From positions 2,356,001-2,420,000 of the forward strand of contig CM075102.1 in the NCBI GenBank assembly GCA_037576195.1: a DNA stretch of 64,000 nucleotides. Direction: 5' to 3'. A program made the translations under genes and the position numbers. The stretch comes from Phytoseiulus persimilis. Its lineage: Eukaryota > Arthropoda > Arachnida > Mesostigmata > Phytoseiidae. Below are positions 36,732-51,560 of this stretch, one piece after another; the first letter of the stretch is position 1; each line of letters begins with the position of its first letter. A model generated the notes under the pieces. That model did not search any database and was not told where the DNA came from. It was given only the letters and a program-made list of their open reading frames with translations.

Positions 36732-37155
36732 ATGGACAGTGGACTCAGACTCGCGAGTCCGACGAGTCCGGACCCGGAGTTCAGATACATGGCTTGCTAC
36801 GGCCTCAAAAAACCCCAAAACTCCCCGAGAATATCAGCACAGCTACTGGTTTCACGCGAATACCGAGACATGAATCCGGCTTCGAATACAGGATTTTGCG
36901 CCCTCATCTGGACTCGTGGATTTTTGCGACCCCTAGTCAGAACAAAGCAGTGCGGCATAGGTTCAATTGCACCGGAGAAGAAGAGAGGAAGTTGATGATG
37001 CTGACCAGATCCCGCGATTACGGAGCGTTTCCGAACTGGGGAGCAATGGACTGGTCGTTTCGATGGTCAACAGGGAAGAACGGAGGGCGTATCAGAAGGA
37101 GATTCAGTTGAAGAGGAAAGATTTCCTGGAGCGGAGAGCATTCCGAGTAAACTGA
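36732..37155 (+). pseudogene. Unrecognised gene fragment in three successive frames
   Basis: Three overlapping frames look protein-like in turn. From ATG 36732 the first reads MDSGLRLASPTSPDPEFRYM. The second, about 36794-37030, contains HESGFEYRILRPHLDSWIF and CTGEEERKLMMLTRSRDYG. The third, about 37000-37155, reads NGLVVSMVNREERRAYQKEI and ends KRKDFLERRAFRVN then stop. The frames overlap with no room for introns. This suggests a small single-exon gene broken by two indels, or sequence error. I do not recognise the family. Confidence 0.3.
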
Positions 37156-37159
37156 ACGG

Positions 37160-40100
37160 CAAGAGTTTTCGAGGCTGACGAGGCGCAGTAGATCTCGAAA
37201 CGACAGTTAGTCGTGGGCGGAAATCCATCGACAAAGTTTGACATGGACGAGCTGGCGGGATCTCACCCAATCAGAAGCAAGCCGTATCGATTATCGCAGT
37301 TTCCACGAGAATTGACGTTCTTCCAGATATCTACAATTCCGAGCTCGAGTTTTTCCGCCGAATCTCGAATTTCGATACGAAGCCTCGGGAATGTAGTCTT
37401 CTGGAAGCGTGTGTTCCAAGATAGGAAATCATCAATTGTGAAAACGAACTAACCATATCATAACTTACTCCTTGAAGTTCCCGGATGAGCGGTCAAGTGT
37501 ATGCTTCGGATTCAGGAAAATTGTCATTCCAGGCGTTAATTCAGGTTGACAAAGAGAAACATCGACGACTTCTCGGAGCTGGACGCATCAAAAGTGGATG
37601 AAATTGAGGCCACGATGCATCCTCTCCCTCCAAGCTCTGTCGACTCAGCAAAATGAGAGCCTGCAGAAGATGGAATCGAAATAGCGTCCTGAATGCTCAA
37701 GGGCTCGAGGACTTCACCCTTCCTGTTTCCGGGCACGAGCCTCCTCTGCTGCGTGGATTTGTCTATGGTGATTCTAGTGTCATGTTCCTTACTCCAGAGG
37801 TCTGTGATGCACGGGTTACTTGAATGACAGCGGCGGTCTTGCGCTGCCGGTGAAATTGAATTAGAAACAACTTCGAACCCAAACAAAAGTTCGCTCTTTC
37901 AGACTTGTTAGGTATCTGGTATTTTCCAATCAGATTATGTGATTGAGGATTCGAGTTTTTTCTTGCCAGGAGCATATCCAAAAGGGGACACGCCATGATT
38001 CACACAACTGTTCGTGCGGACAGTATGAGAGCCTGGTTTCGTGTCGACACATTTTTGATGCTCGATACGCTCGGAATCATGGCCTCTTGCGGTTTTTCAG
38101 TTCCAGTGAATTCTGCTTTCCGTATGCACGTCCCCAGCACGGAATACCTTCGCGAACGTTATCGCACGGCGTTTTTGTGATGGTGATGAATCTTTCACAG
38201 CGCGGAAATCTCCCTCTGGAAGCTGCTCATCTTCATAGGTTTCAACAACTCCCTCCGAAAAGCCCAAAACGTCGACGAATCGTGTCCACCGCGAGCAATC
38301 GGCTCGAACGCTTTTTAGAAGTTATTGTATTCTGGAATGAATTAAGCTGGAGTCGTACGTCAGAATCAGAACTGTCTAGCGGATACGATTGGTCGCTGTG
38401 GATCGTCTGCTACGTCACAACATGCCAGGTGTACCTCAGCCGGGCAGCAAGACACACGCGGGCAGGCGGGACGCTTGCGAATCCGTACGGAATTCGCTCT
38501 GCGGGTTTCTCGGGCCGGCCCAGCGAACCTGCATTCGGGCCTCTTCCCGTCAGGCGTTTGGGCAGGCTCGGTATGGACGCTAGGTCGACCAAGGTTTGAC
38601 ATTGATTGTGCCTCATATTTTCGCGTCTGTCATCTCTAAATTGAGAACAAGATTTTGTTGCCTCTCTAAGCGACGACGCAGTTCTCTGAGGGAAAAATGC
38701 TGTCCCATACTACGGTCGAAAGAGCGTACGTTCCAAGTACGACGTGAGGAGGTCACTCTCAAAGCTGAGCTCTCATTCGCAGCCTCTGAAAACCTATCCT
38801 ACCCGTGTATAACTATCGAGTCGCTCGTGAATGCGTGATGACGAGTACTATTCCTGGTCGCAAGTAACAGTCCGAAACAAGCCATTGGAGATTTACAGTT
38901 CGGCCCCGAGCCGCATAGTTCGTCCCCGCTAGTTCGAGGGAAATATTCTCAGTTTCATGCTGCCGTTTTTCGGGTCCCCTCGAATCCGTCGTAACATGGT
39001 CGCGTTCGATGTTCTGGCGGTGGCCCCGCTCTCGCGGCTGACAGAGCAGGCAGTAGGAGAGCCTGACTCCTTCCATGGGATGATATTACTCAGATGAAAC
39101 CCCGAGAAAACCCGGATCCTGACTGTGCATCTTATGCCTTGCTGTGAGACGAGAATTGAAAGTCACCCGAGGCGTTCCACCGCTGGCACAGATCATCATC
39201 GTCATCATTCTTGCAAGCCGTGATCGGAGATACCGTCCTCCGTTCCCCTCGAGGCGCATTCGGGCATGGTCCCGTTCGATTCTGAACGATCGGAAAACGC
39301 ATTCAGCTTCCCGCTCGGAAGAACGACCCGCATCCGTCACTCCGCTCCAAGAAATCCAAGGTCCGCCAGCCACCAGGGTGATTTCCGCATGGCGCCATAA
39401 TTTGAAAATGAACGAGGGGAGAACTATTCTCCGGCTCAGGAAGCCAGCGGCTCAGATTCATTGAGCCGTCGAGCTGGTCGGCTAGATTCTTGGCTGACAT
39501 GATAGATTGAACAACATCACTCTCAACATGGATCACGTTGTTCGTTTACGGAAGTGCATATCACCATGGTGAGCGAACGGACCTTCTTCGGCGCTGACAG
39601 AAGAGACTTCTGACTTGCAGGCTTCCTCCTCGATCTCGATCTCCCACGGCTGGTATCGGAGTTTTAGTGCGCCGGATCTCCACTCCTGCATTCACCTCCC
39701 GTAGTTCTGGAGTGGTCTCGGCTGCAAGAGCGCGGCTCGAGCGTTTTTTTCCTATTTGGAGGAAGGCCCCGTTGCTCGGCCGCCCGCCAGGCTTCTCGAG
39801 CAGCCCCGAATGCGTTCATCTCCTTCACTTCAGGAACGACATTTTGGTGCGTTTGATTTGGCTGTGTTGAGAGTTCTTGGAGTGTTCCGAACGAAGCAGA
39901 GCGATGGACTAGCAGTATGAAGTCGAATTTTCTCCTTCCGAAAGTTGGAAGTCGTGCGCATAGCCTCTGATTCATGGAAGCTTCGCCATTTCCCCGCTGG
40001 GTTTAGGCTGCTGCAGGGAACGACTTGCAGCAGCAACGATACGGTCAGCCATCGGGCTCTGCACTCCTCCGCGGGGAGGTAAGTTGACTGCAAACTGAGC

Positions 40101-42360
40101 ATCGAATGTTTAGGAGCGAGGAGCTACGAACGTGGCGAACCGACTCAATTACGTATCTGCTTGTCTACGGCGGAGGACAGTGGGCAGCTGGAGTCGGCTC
40201 TGCAACCCGACAGAAGCGGAGCTGCAACTGTATCTCGTGGGCGCAAATCTCCTTCAAGGTGGAGCGGGTCAGAGTCGTCTTTCCGGAAATCCGACCTATT
40301 GTGCTGGGCGCCAGCTGAGGGCGACCCAACGACTCAAGGGCCTATGGGGAGTTTCCCTTTCAAGCTCTAATCTCCCAACCCAACCTTCCCTTCGTCTTGA
40401 ATCTGAACAATCTAAAGTCGTGAGCTCGTTTGCTGACTCGCTCGCCCGACAGAGCGTCTCGTAAGCTGAGATCCGGAGCCCGAGCCGTGAATTCCAGCCT
40501 CGTTCCGCGAACACATGAGTGATGGAGCGATTGCAAATCGCAAGCACGACGGCTATCGTCTAGCGGAAGGCTTGATCGCCCTCAGACGCAGACCGTGAGA
40601 GCCGCCCCGCAGCAGAACGAAAAAAGACGAGATGAACGTTTCGAACAGCAATGATTGACAGCGAATTCAGACCAAAACTCCCGAAGCGAACTCGAACCCG
40701 GTAATCATCCGAGCGATTCTCACCGTGTCCCGTTTTGTTCGTTGCAGTAATTGTGCCGCAGTCATCGAAATCCGCGAGGCACATCAGAGCTTGACGTAAA
40801 CCCAGCAGCTAAACCTAGTTAAGGTAAGTCTGTTTAAAATTCGACTTCGTCTCCCGATATCTGCCCTCGCATGGGTGCGTCCTGTCGCCTCAGATGGGAA
40901 ATGTGTGTGAGTGCGTGTACGTGTGTTTCTGTGTGCGTGCTCTTTAGAATTCGCGACCCGAGTCGCACGACCGCGGTGTCCTGACTCCTACACGGATCTC
41001 GTAACCGAATTCCGCCGAACGAGCTCATTTCGCGGACTCCGAGGAAACTTCGCCGCACTGCATTGTGTGAACCACGGAGGGCACTGGGCTATAAGTCGCA
41101 TGTCATGACACGGTTCCGCGTTCTTGAAGTCTTCGCTGAAGATCCGATCGTTGTCAAGATCACTTTCTCCTGGCGGCTGGCTCGAGCGACCATTATCTCT
41201 CTCGAAGAGTTTCTTTCTTATCGGTGTGCTCGCCCGCTCGCTCAGCCGCTCATACGCAGTTAGGAGCGAGCATATCCACACTGTCGTCGACTCGTTAAAC
41301 GCGTGCGGAACGTCACAAAAGCCCGAACCTTCTCAAAACCCTGCGCTTCAATCATGATTCGCCGGCCTGCCTGTCTCTCTCTCTCTCTCTCGATCGATAC
41401 AGCGTGCATGGCAATGTTCAAAGCCCGGGAGACGGTCTCCGTTGAAGCGCAGATAAAGCGTAGCGTGACATCTAAACGATCTCGGCGATAGCTGGCAACA
41501 AGGAGCGAATCTTCAGATTCATCTTCGTTGACAGAATCGGTTGACGCCGTTTAGGAAACTCATGTGGAAGGTTATGGTATGGCACGGAGCTTCTTGCACT
41601 GTGCTCTGTGGGACTGAGAGTAGTAACCTGTTTCCTTTGCACTCGACAGGCATCTTCTACAATTGTCGGGCGGTCAGTCAGATCGCGGCGCCGTATAAGC
41701 GGTGTGCCATGGAAGGTGGCCCAACGATTTCTCAACCCCTGTGTAAGTGACATATTGCATCCATCAGCATTCGATTCGAGATTCTCGAATCCCGGTTCTT
41801 CCCTCCCTGTGAGGTCGCTTCGGAAAATCACGGAACGAGGGCCGGAACGTCCCGCTAGCGTACCGGCACTTTCGCCAGTACCACCACCCGACTGGATATT
41901 CGGTTGAATATCCTCCTTTGAAGACATCGAGGAAGTCGGCTCGACCGACACTGCCCTGGGTCTCTTCTCTGAACAAATGAAATACCCGTTCAAATGAGCC
42001 TCACGTGCAATGTTTAACTGGAGTAGATTTCGCCAGTCGACCGAGTGTCGTCTTTGTCTACTTTGTCAAGTAATGCCGTAACTCGAAACCTGTGGCTCTC
42101 CGAGGATCATATAGGTCGCCGACTGTGCAGCTTCAGCGATGATCCGATCATCGAAGAAGAATTCGCGATCGTAGCCGGCATCTAACTGGACGCGGTCGTC
42201 GGAACGCTGTGCAACCTTGAGCGGTGGTCGCGGTATTCGGTCATGAGTGAATTGATGACTCTTTTTCAATAACACTCGCCTGATCATCCGTGGATCAGTA
42301 CCGTCGCGATTTGCGACGTCCGGTTCGCCTTGCAACCGAGCCCGAGAGGATCTTTGTTGG
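37160..42360. other. Long stretch without a recognised gene
   Basis: Many short frames occur on both strands. The longest are 37943-38599 plus (218 codons) and 41993-41472 minus (173 codons). None has a motif I can name or a coherent set of splice sites. A (CT)n microsatellite lies near 41380-41392. The distal few hundred bases may carry upstream exons or promoter of GSK3. Confidence 0.4.
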
Positions 42361-42362
42361 AA

Positions 42363-42381
42363 CCCCCCCCCCCCCCCCCCC
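42363..42381. repeat. Poly-C homopolymer, 19 bases
   Basis: An uninterrupted run of C lies 80 bases upstream of the GSK3 start codon. It may be partly an assembly artefact in length, and it lies where a 5' UTR or intron would be. Confidence 0.85.
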
Positions 42382-42461
42382 TCTGCCTTGGTCTTGAGTT
42401 CTCCCGAACCCGAGCCGCCCGGGGCCCGTTGGAGGAGCGGCGGACAGCGTAGAAGACTAAG

Positions 42462-44226
<1,765 letters not shown>

Positions 44227-46440
44227 ATCTCCCTCATGACGAAAGATGATGGAAATCACTTAACGGATATTCTGGCGGAATCAGCAAACCAGCCTGCAAC
44301 AGCAGCATCAGCAGCAGCAAGGGCAGTTGACGCTTTATCGTTGGCGACGGTCAGTTTTGATCTTGAAGATAGAGAGAGAACAAGGTGATGACGACGATGA
44401 GAGAAACATGGGGAGTCGATGAGGTCGAAAATTAGAATGATGATTGTATAAACGATGGAGCGAACGGAGGACGAGCCTAGAGAGACGAGCATCAGCAGCG
44501 GCAGAAGCAGCAGCTACCACCTCTACACGAAGCGTATGCGCGGGGAACCCGTGGAACCGAACATCGAACCCCGACCGTTAATCTGCCGTCGACTGAACGG
44601 CAAGAGGAAACATCTCCATGAAACAACAAAGAAGGGCGTGGGCCATCCAGTTTGAGGAAAACAGATCGCGTTTTGTTGAGCTCAGTTAACGTGGACGAGG
44701 ACGTCGAAATCACTGCAGACGATGATTATCATGATGATGTGCTGCAGCATTCAATAGACTGTATGTGGATTGGTTGAAGGACTGTTTGGTTGTATTGATT
44801 TATTTTCACAGAGAGAGCGAGAGAGAAAAAATAAGAGCAGAGAGGTTGAATGTAAGAGACATATTTGAGCAAAAGCGAGCGATGAATCATAGCAGCGAAA
44901 GTTTTAAAATACCGAATCACCCGAGAGTGCGCAGGGGTGCGTGAACCATTCACCGGAGATGAAAACCTTTAGATGGGGATCGCGGAGATCGAAGTCGGGG
45001 ATTGAGATTCTCTCTTTCGAGTGTTGTCGCTTCCAGGGAGGGAGTAAGGCCAGCGCGAGCTCTCTGAACGAGAGGTTGAATTGACGAACAGACCAACAAA
45101 CAAACAAACAAACAAACCAGCAGACAAACAGACAGAACTCGGATCGAGGGTTGTACGAGTGTACAAGTGTAAATACTAGCAGCGCGTTACCCTTCAACCA
45201 CGTTGAGTAAAGATGATGTCGATTCGGGCCTCCAACTGATGACGATCAATAACGAGAACGACGACGGAGACGATAATGAGGATAATGAAACGTGGGGGAA
45301 AAAGCGGGTGACGGAATCGGCGGCCAGGTCGTCCGTCACGACCACAAGGTCGTTGATTCAAGTACCGAAAGCAGAGGCGACTCACAGCAGCAGCGGCAGC
45401 ACGACATCAATCCAGTCAATAGTCGCTTCGAACGGAGTTCGTCTGTTCCTGCCTCGAGTGGGGTTCAGGAAAGACCTACTTTCAATGTAATATAAGATAG
45501 TGTAGAAATTTTAGTAAAGTGATCACATTAGGAAGCACGTTTAGGGGAAGATTTATGACTGGCTGGCTGGCTCGCTGACTGTCTGGCTGACTGATTCTAT
45601 GTTTTGAAGCAGACTCACGACTGACTTCGGGCCTGCGAAAGTTGTCCCTCCCGCGTTCAGCGGGGAGCGCAAGCTGTCGCGGTCGGTCAATTGATTTTGC
45701 GTTCGTTGATGGAACGATGAACCCGGTGCGCCGCTCATCCGGCAGCGATAGCGGTTCGGTCGAACGGCAACATTATGTCGAAATAAACTCTCATTGATCG
45801 ATTGATTGATCGAGTGGTTGATTAATGGGTTGATTTGTTGATTGATCACTGGCCCGCTCGCCCCTCCACGAGCGAGCAAGCTGTGCTGATGGATGGCCAC
45901 GCTCTTTAGATAGCATCGAATGGTTAGGTTTAGAGACAACGCATCCGCACTCCGGTCGAGGGTTCCATCAGCAACACTGACAAGCACATGGGAACCCACT
46001 GCGGGTACCTTACTGCTTAGTACGGAGCTAGCCATTTGTGTCGTCTATTGAGACTGTGCGTTGTTGTTGTTGTTTGAGAAACGACGGCGGCGGCGGCGGC
46101 GAACCGACGAACCAGCCAAGCAACCAGGCGACTCATGATTCTTAGACCGAGCTCCAGTCCAGCTCCCCGATTTCCCTCAACCCTCCTTCGAACCCTTGGG
46201 AGTGAAAAACCAAACACCATCCATCCAACCAACCGAGCAACCCACCCACCCACTTCCTCCCCTTCCTAATCAGCACACCATCACACGGCCTTCACGTGCG
46301 GTCGTCGTGTCACGACCCGGACTAGTCTGGGTTACCTTTGACAAGGCAAGGGGTAATATAGAAAGTTACTGAATCAACAAATATTGAAACAAGTACCGTC
46401 TCGAAGGAACCAATCGCAGCAGAAGGAGGGAATGTCTCGA
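44227..46440 (+). other. Probable 3' UTR of GSK3 and simple-sequence-rich spacer
   Basis: No coding unit is recognised. The stretch holds several simple repeats: (CAAA)n near 45093-45117, GATT-type repeats near 45795-45848, a GGC run near 46086-46100, and CAG/CAA-like patches near 44290-44320 and 45385-45405. An AATAAA overlaps the GSK3 stop (44222-44227). Confidence 0.4.
45093..45117. repeat. (CAAA)n microsatellite
   Basis: About six tandem copies of the tetranucleotide CAAA. Confidence 0.85.
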
Positions 46441-47890
46441 AAGTAAGGCTTATCATGAAATTGTGTTTCTGAATTATATTAGAAATAAATGTACCTTATT
46501 TGAACAAATTTGCGCATCCTCTGTGGGGGGAACTTCTGCGATTCTGGGAGTGGAAAAAGATATGGCCAGCTTTTGGAGTGCTCTGCGATCTTGGTTCGGA
46601 GCGCAGTCGATCCTGCCCGTTGCGAGGAAGTATCATTCGTTCCCTGGCATCACCACGAGAAGATAGATTATCTGTTCCTCTACTAAAGACAGTCGAATTG
46701 ACTCTCATCCGAAGCTGCCTACCGGGGTTGGGAGAATGCGAACTTTCGAGAATGGTAACGACTCGCGAGATTCCGCTCTGAGTTTTGGGATTCGCCATGG
46801 CTCGACACCGCTCTTTCATCTCGCAACATTGATGCTTGAAGTCTATAAGCCGTCGAGGCAGGCTTCGGCTAGTTGTAGCGCACGGAAATCGAAGAGCCGT
46901 TCGAGATCCAGAAGAGAGCGGGAGGAGAGATTCCCGTGATTAAGGCTTTTCCAGCGGCGTCCGAACCTCTGACGCCAGGAAGAAGTGTTCGCTCGCAAGA
47001 GTCGCCGGAGCGATGGGATTCAGTTGGGCCCTTCCACTCGGAAAAGTCGGCTCCAGCCGAATCGTGGATTACCGTGTGTGCTCCGTCCTTGCGAGGGAAG
47101 CATGAATCTGAAGGAATAATCTCCGTTCCGGAACTGAGGCAAACAGATTGAGCATCATTCTGGAAACCTATTGCGTGTTCCGGAGTCAAACTGGAGGATA
47201 ACAACCGATTTCAATCCCATCGATCTCATCAGCGGGAAGATACCTCTCCCGCAATGATCCAAAAGCTTGTCTGTGGGAACTTCTGAGGAGCAGGGCTTGA
47301 CGTGGAGATCTTCGCGGGGAAGGAGGAGTTCTATGAGTCTACGTCGATCAGTCTCTGATATGAAACCTGTGGACACGAGCCTAATCGTCTGCAAGGACAT
47401 GAGCAAGGTATCGAATGCATAAATGAACAGTTTTGCCGCGGTATGTCATTCGTTGTGATCACTAGTACCTTCTCCAATGGTGGCGAGGCGGGTGTCTTCG
47501 TATTCATCCCACTCACTAAACGGTGTGTTCACCGTACCGAATCATCCCACACGATTTCATTGAATGAAGCGCTGCCGTCTGGGACTGGCTTCGACTTGCC
47601 ATCCGGCGGGGATCGTTACAAGTACACAGACGAGCGAACGAAGTTCTCGGTTCGGACGTTCAGGTTCATCGTTGAAGTCGGGAGCTTTCTTCGCCAAGCT
47701 CACAACGGCCCGACCGGTACTTCTCGACCAAACTTTGTTCTTCTGAAATTTCCATATAAGGAAGACCTCGCAAGCCAAGCAGCGCGCGTTCGTATCTTGG
47801 CTTGAGGATGCCGTGTTTGGAAACAACGCTTCGATCAACGAATATTTCCTCAGGACACCGTCTGAGGTGCGGGGAGCTGAGAGTTTAGTG
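46441..47890. other. Unassigned, open minus-strand frames
   Basis: Minus-strand frames at 48096-47557 (179 codons), 47406-47155 and 47204-46869 are protein-like in composition but in different phases, and I cannot connect them by splice sites or name them. A minus-strand gene broken by indels, like its neighbours, is conceivable. Confidence 0.25.
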
Positions 47891-47898
47891 TCATCAAG

Positions 47899-48183
47899 TT
47901 GCAGGACTCGACCAGACGAGAACTTGGGCAATGGACCATCATGACCGGTAGCCGCAGTCCGCCGAGCCCCACTCCGAGCGGGCTTCGCAATCACAATGTA
48001 TTCTCCACTGGGGCGGAAAGCGTATGCGAAGCTCAGTGTGTTCACGTCATCTTGGTCATCTGGTGGATCGGACTCGGCCTGCTTTACTTGAGGCAACTAC
48101 CGAGAAGTCGAGGATCGGCCCCGTCCGAGAAGTGTACACAAAGAAGACAGCTTACTTCTGGAGCAGCAAAGCTGTGTCCGTAA
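47899..48183 (+). other. Possible membrane-anchor exon of the galactosyltransferase
   Basis: The frame contains a single hydrophobic span, VHVILVIWWIGLGLLYL, followed by basic residues, as expected for the type II signal anchor of a Golgi glycosyltransferase, and it lies immediately before the catalytic exons. I could not find a donor that joins it in frame to the next exon, so the link is inference. Confidence 0.35.
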
Positions 48184-48221
48184 CGCTCGGCCTTGCCCGC
48201 GTCTCGACCTGAACCGCACAG

Positions 48222-49345
48222 AGGATTATCTGGTGGATCTACCTCAATTCGAGTACCTACTCAACGTGGCGAGTTGTGACTCCAAGGAGAGTGTTGTAGT
48301 TCTCATCCACTCCGCGTGCAATCACTTCAATGAACGGAAGGCCATCCGCTCTTCTGGGGCAATGGCTCGCCTCGCCTCAAGGGATTCCGTATCAAATTGG
48401 TTTTCCTGTTGGCGATGACCAATGACACCCGTGTTCAGGACGAAATCCTGCAGGAGCACAAGTGGCACAATGACATCGTTCAAGGTGAGAATCGAGCGAA
48501 AAAACACAGGACTCTCAAAGCATCGATGATTTTGGGGAATCCTTGGCGCATCGAAAAGTCGCCCTGCTTCCCAGGGCCCAGGCAGACCCTGTTCCGGGAC
48601 CGGAGGGTGCCTGGGATCTTCTGGGGGCAAGGGGTAGCACGGGGAATGATGATGAGCTTCAAAATTGATTCTTTTGGGTCGACCGGGAGTTCCGGGTGAC
48701 CCTGGAATGGTGAGCCTTTTCTGCAGCCCCACTCAGCTGTGTTTACTATTCGTTAAGGGAACTTCGTAGATGCGTATCGAAATCTCACGTATAAACACGT
48801 GATGGGCCTGAAATGGGCGTGGGAACATTGCTCCCTCGCCCCTCGGATCATGAAGATGGACGACGATATTTTCGTGCATATTTTCAACTTTCACAAACTA
48901 CTCCGCAACACTAGTGACGTCACGAACTCCTTGGTATGCTACGTGCAGCAGCAAATGCCGGTGACGAGGGACGAAGGCAGCAAATGGATGGTTCGAACGC
49001 CGGAGTACCCTCTGCTCTACTACGAAAATTACTGTTCAGGTATGGAGCTTCGGCTTGCACCGACGAAACGGTGCTGTGTTGGTGACAGATTCCTTGCTCC
49101 CCTCCTCGCCATGAAATAACGCTCGGAGCTCGCAGGTTGGGCATATTTGATGACTCCGGACATCGCTCGCCGCCTCTACTTGGAGGCAAGGTATAGGACC
49201 GTTTTTCTGGGTGGACGACGTGCATGTCACCGGAACCTTGGCCAAGATGGCAGGGGTTTCGAGGATTCGAATCAACAATGAATTCACCACCGAAGCGGAA
49301 TCCACCACCACATGGAGCAACAGTGACGCCCCGAAGGAATGGAGG
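48222..49345 (+). CDS. Beta-1,3-galactosyltransferase-like (GT31), with frame breaks
   Basis: This is a Golgi type II enzyme of family GT31 that transfers galactose or GlcNAc in beta-1,3 linkage. Three exons are visible: 48222-48484, 48758-49039 and 49136-49345. Conserved blocks appear in order: FEYLLNVASC; an AIR-x-x-WG motif; KLVFLLA; NFVDAYRNLTYKHV; GLKWAWEHC; the metal-binding DDD in KMDDDIFVH; KWMVRTPEYPLLYYENYCSG joined to WAYLMTPDIA; and WVDDVHVTGTLA (the E/D-D-V-x-x-G motif). Two frame breaks interrupt it: near 48348-48351 in the AIR-x-x-WG motif (one base short) and in the T run at about 49200-49206. Residues on both sides remain conserved, so this is either recent damage or consensus error. 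The C-terminal exon after 49345 is not certain, and acceptor sugar specificity cannot be read from sequence. Confidence 0.75.
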
Positions 49346-49399
49346 TGAGCTCGGAGAAAGGTCGAAGCCAACAACAGTTGGCGACAGTTCTCTGACAAC

Positions 49400-50380
49400 A
49401 TCAGTCTCATCCTGAGTTCGGGGAACGCATCTCTGACCGAACGGAATGAATTCCTGTCGCAGGTTCGTTTTCGGACCCACGTGGGGTGATCCCCAACTGA
49501 CAACTAGAGCTCATCGGAAAGCAGTTGATTGTCAGAAAAAAAAGTGAGTTGAGTTCCCTCTCGGCTTCCAAGTCGTGCGTGGTGGCCTCCTCCCTCTGAT
49601 GAGCGCTAAGGCGGTCCCATATCAAGAAGTGGTTCGATTTTTCCAGATGTAGCTGTTGTTTCGATTTGTTCACATTGCAAATTGAAGAAACGAAAGAGAC
49701 GCTCAATTCTCCTCGAAAAGGAAAAGCCAAAGTGATAAGTTTGAACTAAGTTCTGCGCAGTTCCTTCGATACAACTGTTGGATCGTATGACGACCCAGCT
49801 TCCAAAAATGTTCCATTGTTCCACGTGAACTGCCGTATAAAATGATTCATGATTAGTGCTTTTTCCAAACCCAACGCTGGATACCGAATCAGCATCCGGA
49901 AGTCTCGGTGAGATCTCTGGGGCTTCGAGGTTGGAAACTGATCGGGGAGGTCGTGGACTCCGTAGAAGTCGATAGGATTTCTGGGATGAACGTCCTGGTT
50001 TGGAATCTGTCTGCACGTATCCTCATCCATCGCATGTTGCCATCTCTCAAATTACGACGGCTTTCCCCGGCAACGGCCCACACGTCGAATGACTCGACCA
50101 AAAGTTGAAAAACGTTCCAGCACTAGTTCATAACGCATACCACTCCCAAGAATGTTCGACTTCTCGGCATCACACCGCCATCGAAGTTGACAGCCATCCA
50201 CGGTGATCTCTGATGCACTCGAGAGGTTCCCAATGTCCACACACAGGTCGCCGTGAAGGAATTGGAGCGAATTCAAAACCCGGGAGCCCGTTCCGTAGTG
50301 TTTCAGACTTTCGAAAAGAACTGAAGCGAAGTATTTCATTACGCTGGGAGCTCTGATTACCTCGAGACATTCCCCATGCG
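49400..50380 (-). other. Unrecognised minus-strand coding-like segment
   Basis: Overlapping minus-strand frames at 50339-50052, 50030-49746 and 50016-49606 each look partly protein-like (MKYFASVLFESLKHYGTG; MNHFIRQFTWNNGTFLEAGS). They change phase without clear splice sites, as in the neighbouring broken genes. I cannot name the product. The sequence from 50380 to 51540 shows nothing recognisable. Confidence 0.3.
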
Positions 50381-51560
50381 CGTGAACCCAGCCCGAATTC
50401 TCCGAGTATGCTTCAGTTTCCCTGTCGTCGACAACGCTTGTCTGTCAACTGTCGAAAACTATTGTTCTGTGACTCGTATCATGGCCATAGGAAGTTCTAT
50501 TCAGTGTGAGATTGCCTGGACTGTATCGTGATCAGCACAACGTATTCCGGCCAGCGTCACATCAATTAGCGGGGATCCGCTCACTGCCGTGGCATTCCCC
50601 CTCTGTACCTCGCCTGCACTAGTCTTTCAGAAAGGCCTCTTTTGGGTCACCCCCGACCCCAAAATCTCGGTAGCGAATGGTGGAACGATGTAACAACCTC
50701 CAGCTACCGGTTTTGGGAAGCTCACTCTTTTCTGCAAGCGCAGCAACCACACCAGCCGCATGGGTCATGGAACAAAAACATCATTGACCGTCCCTCACTC
50801 GCTTTATCCTCGGAATGACAAGCTACTACGGCGCCGTAGCAATGGATCGCAACAACGGCATTGCTACGGTTGTGTGATTGTTACTCACCTGGATGGATGA
50901 TTCGGTGTTTCTGGAGGAAAAGAAATCGATTAAATAAATTACATTTTCGCTCTCTCCGTGTATATTGGGCTATGCCGCCCAATCGTCTTGAATTCCTCCG
51001 CGTGATGTGGGACCTAGCAACGCCATTGACCTTGACCTCCAGAATTGGAGCTCGAGGGGGTCCGACTATTATCTCAGATAGCAGAGAATTCCTCTCACAA
51101 GTACTGAAATTTCATTTCTCCTTGAGATTTCGACTTGAATAGCTCGCAAACTCCGTCACTCAACAAGGTGAGTACTCAATGATCACAGATCACGTCGAAT
51201 CGATGAGTTCCTGATCATCTCCACTGATAATCCTTGACAAGAACTCCCGGGCTTGATGGAATACCTATCGCTGATGAAGAATGGTTCTCCGCTCTCTATT
51301 TTCACATCAGGACCTTAGAGAGAAGATCTGTAGCGACACGGTGCTCATATGAAAGTTCAAGAGCCCATCCCAGCCGTTGAAAAAAAACTCCGATCACTTG
51401 AGAAACGTTTCGTTTATCGCTCATCGCTATCGCCGACTCATACACTGCGTGGACCCGTCAGGTGGAACTTCCAACTACTCCTCGATGGGACACTCACGCC
51501 TCTGATTGCAAAATTCGCCCAAAAAACTTTTGAAAACACTGTACATGGCCGTTATTTACA

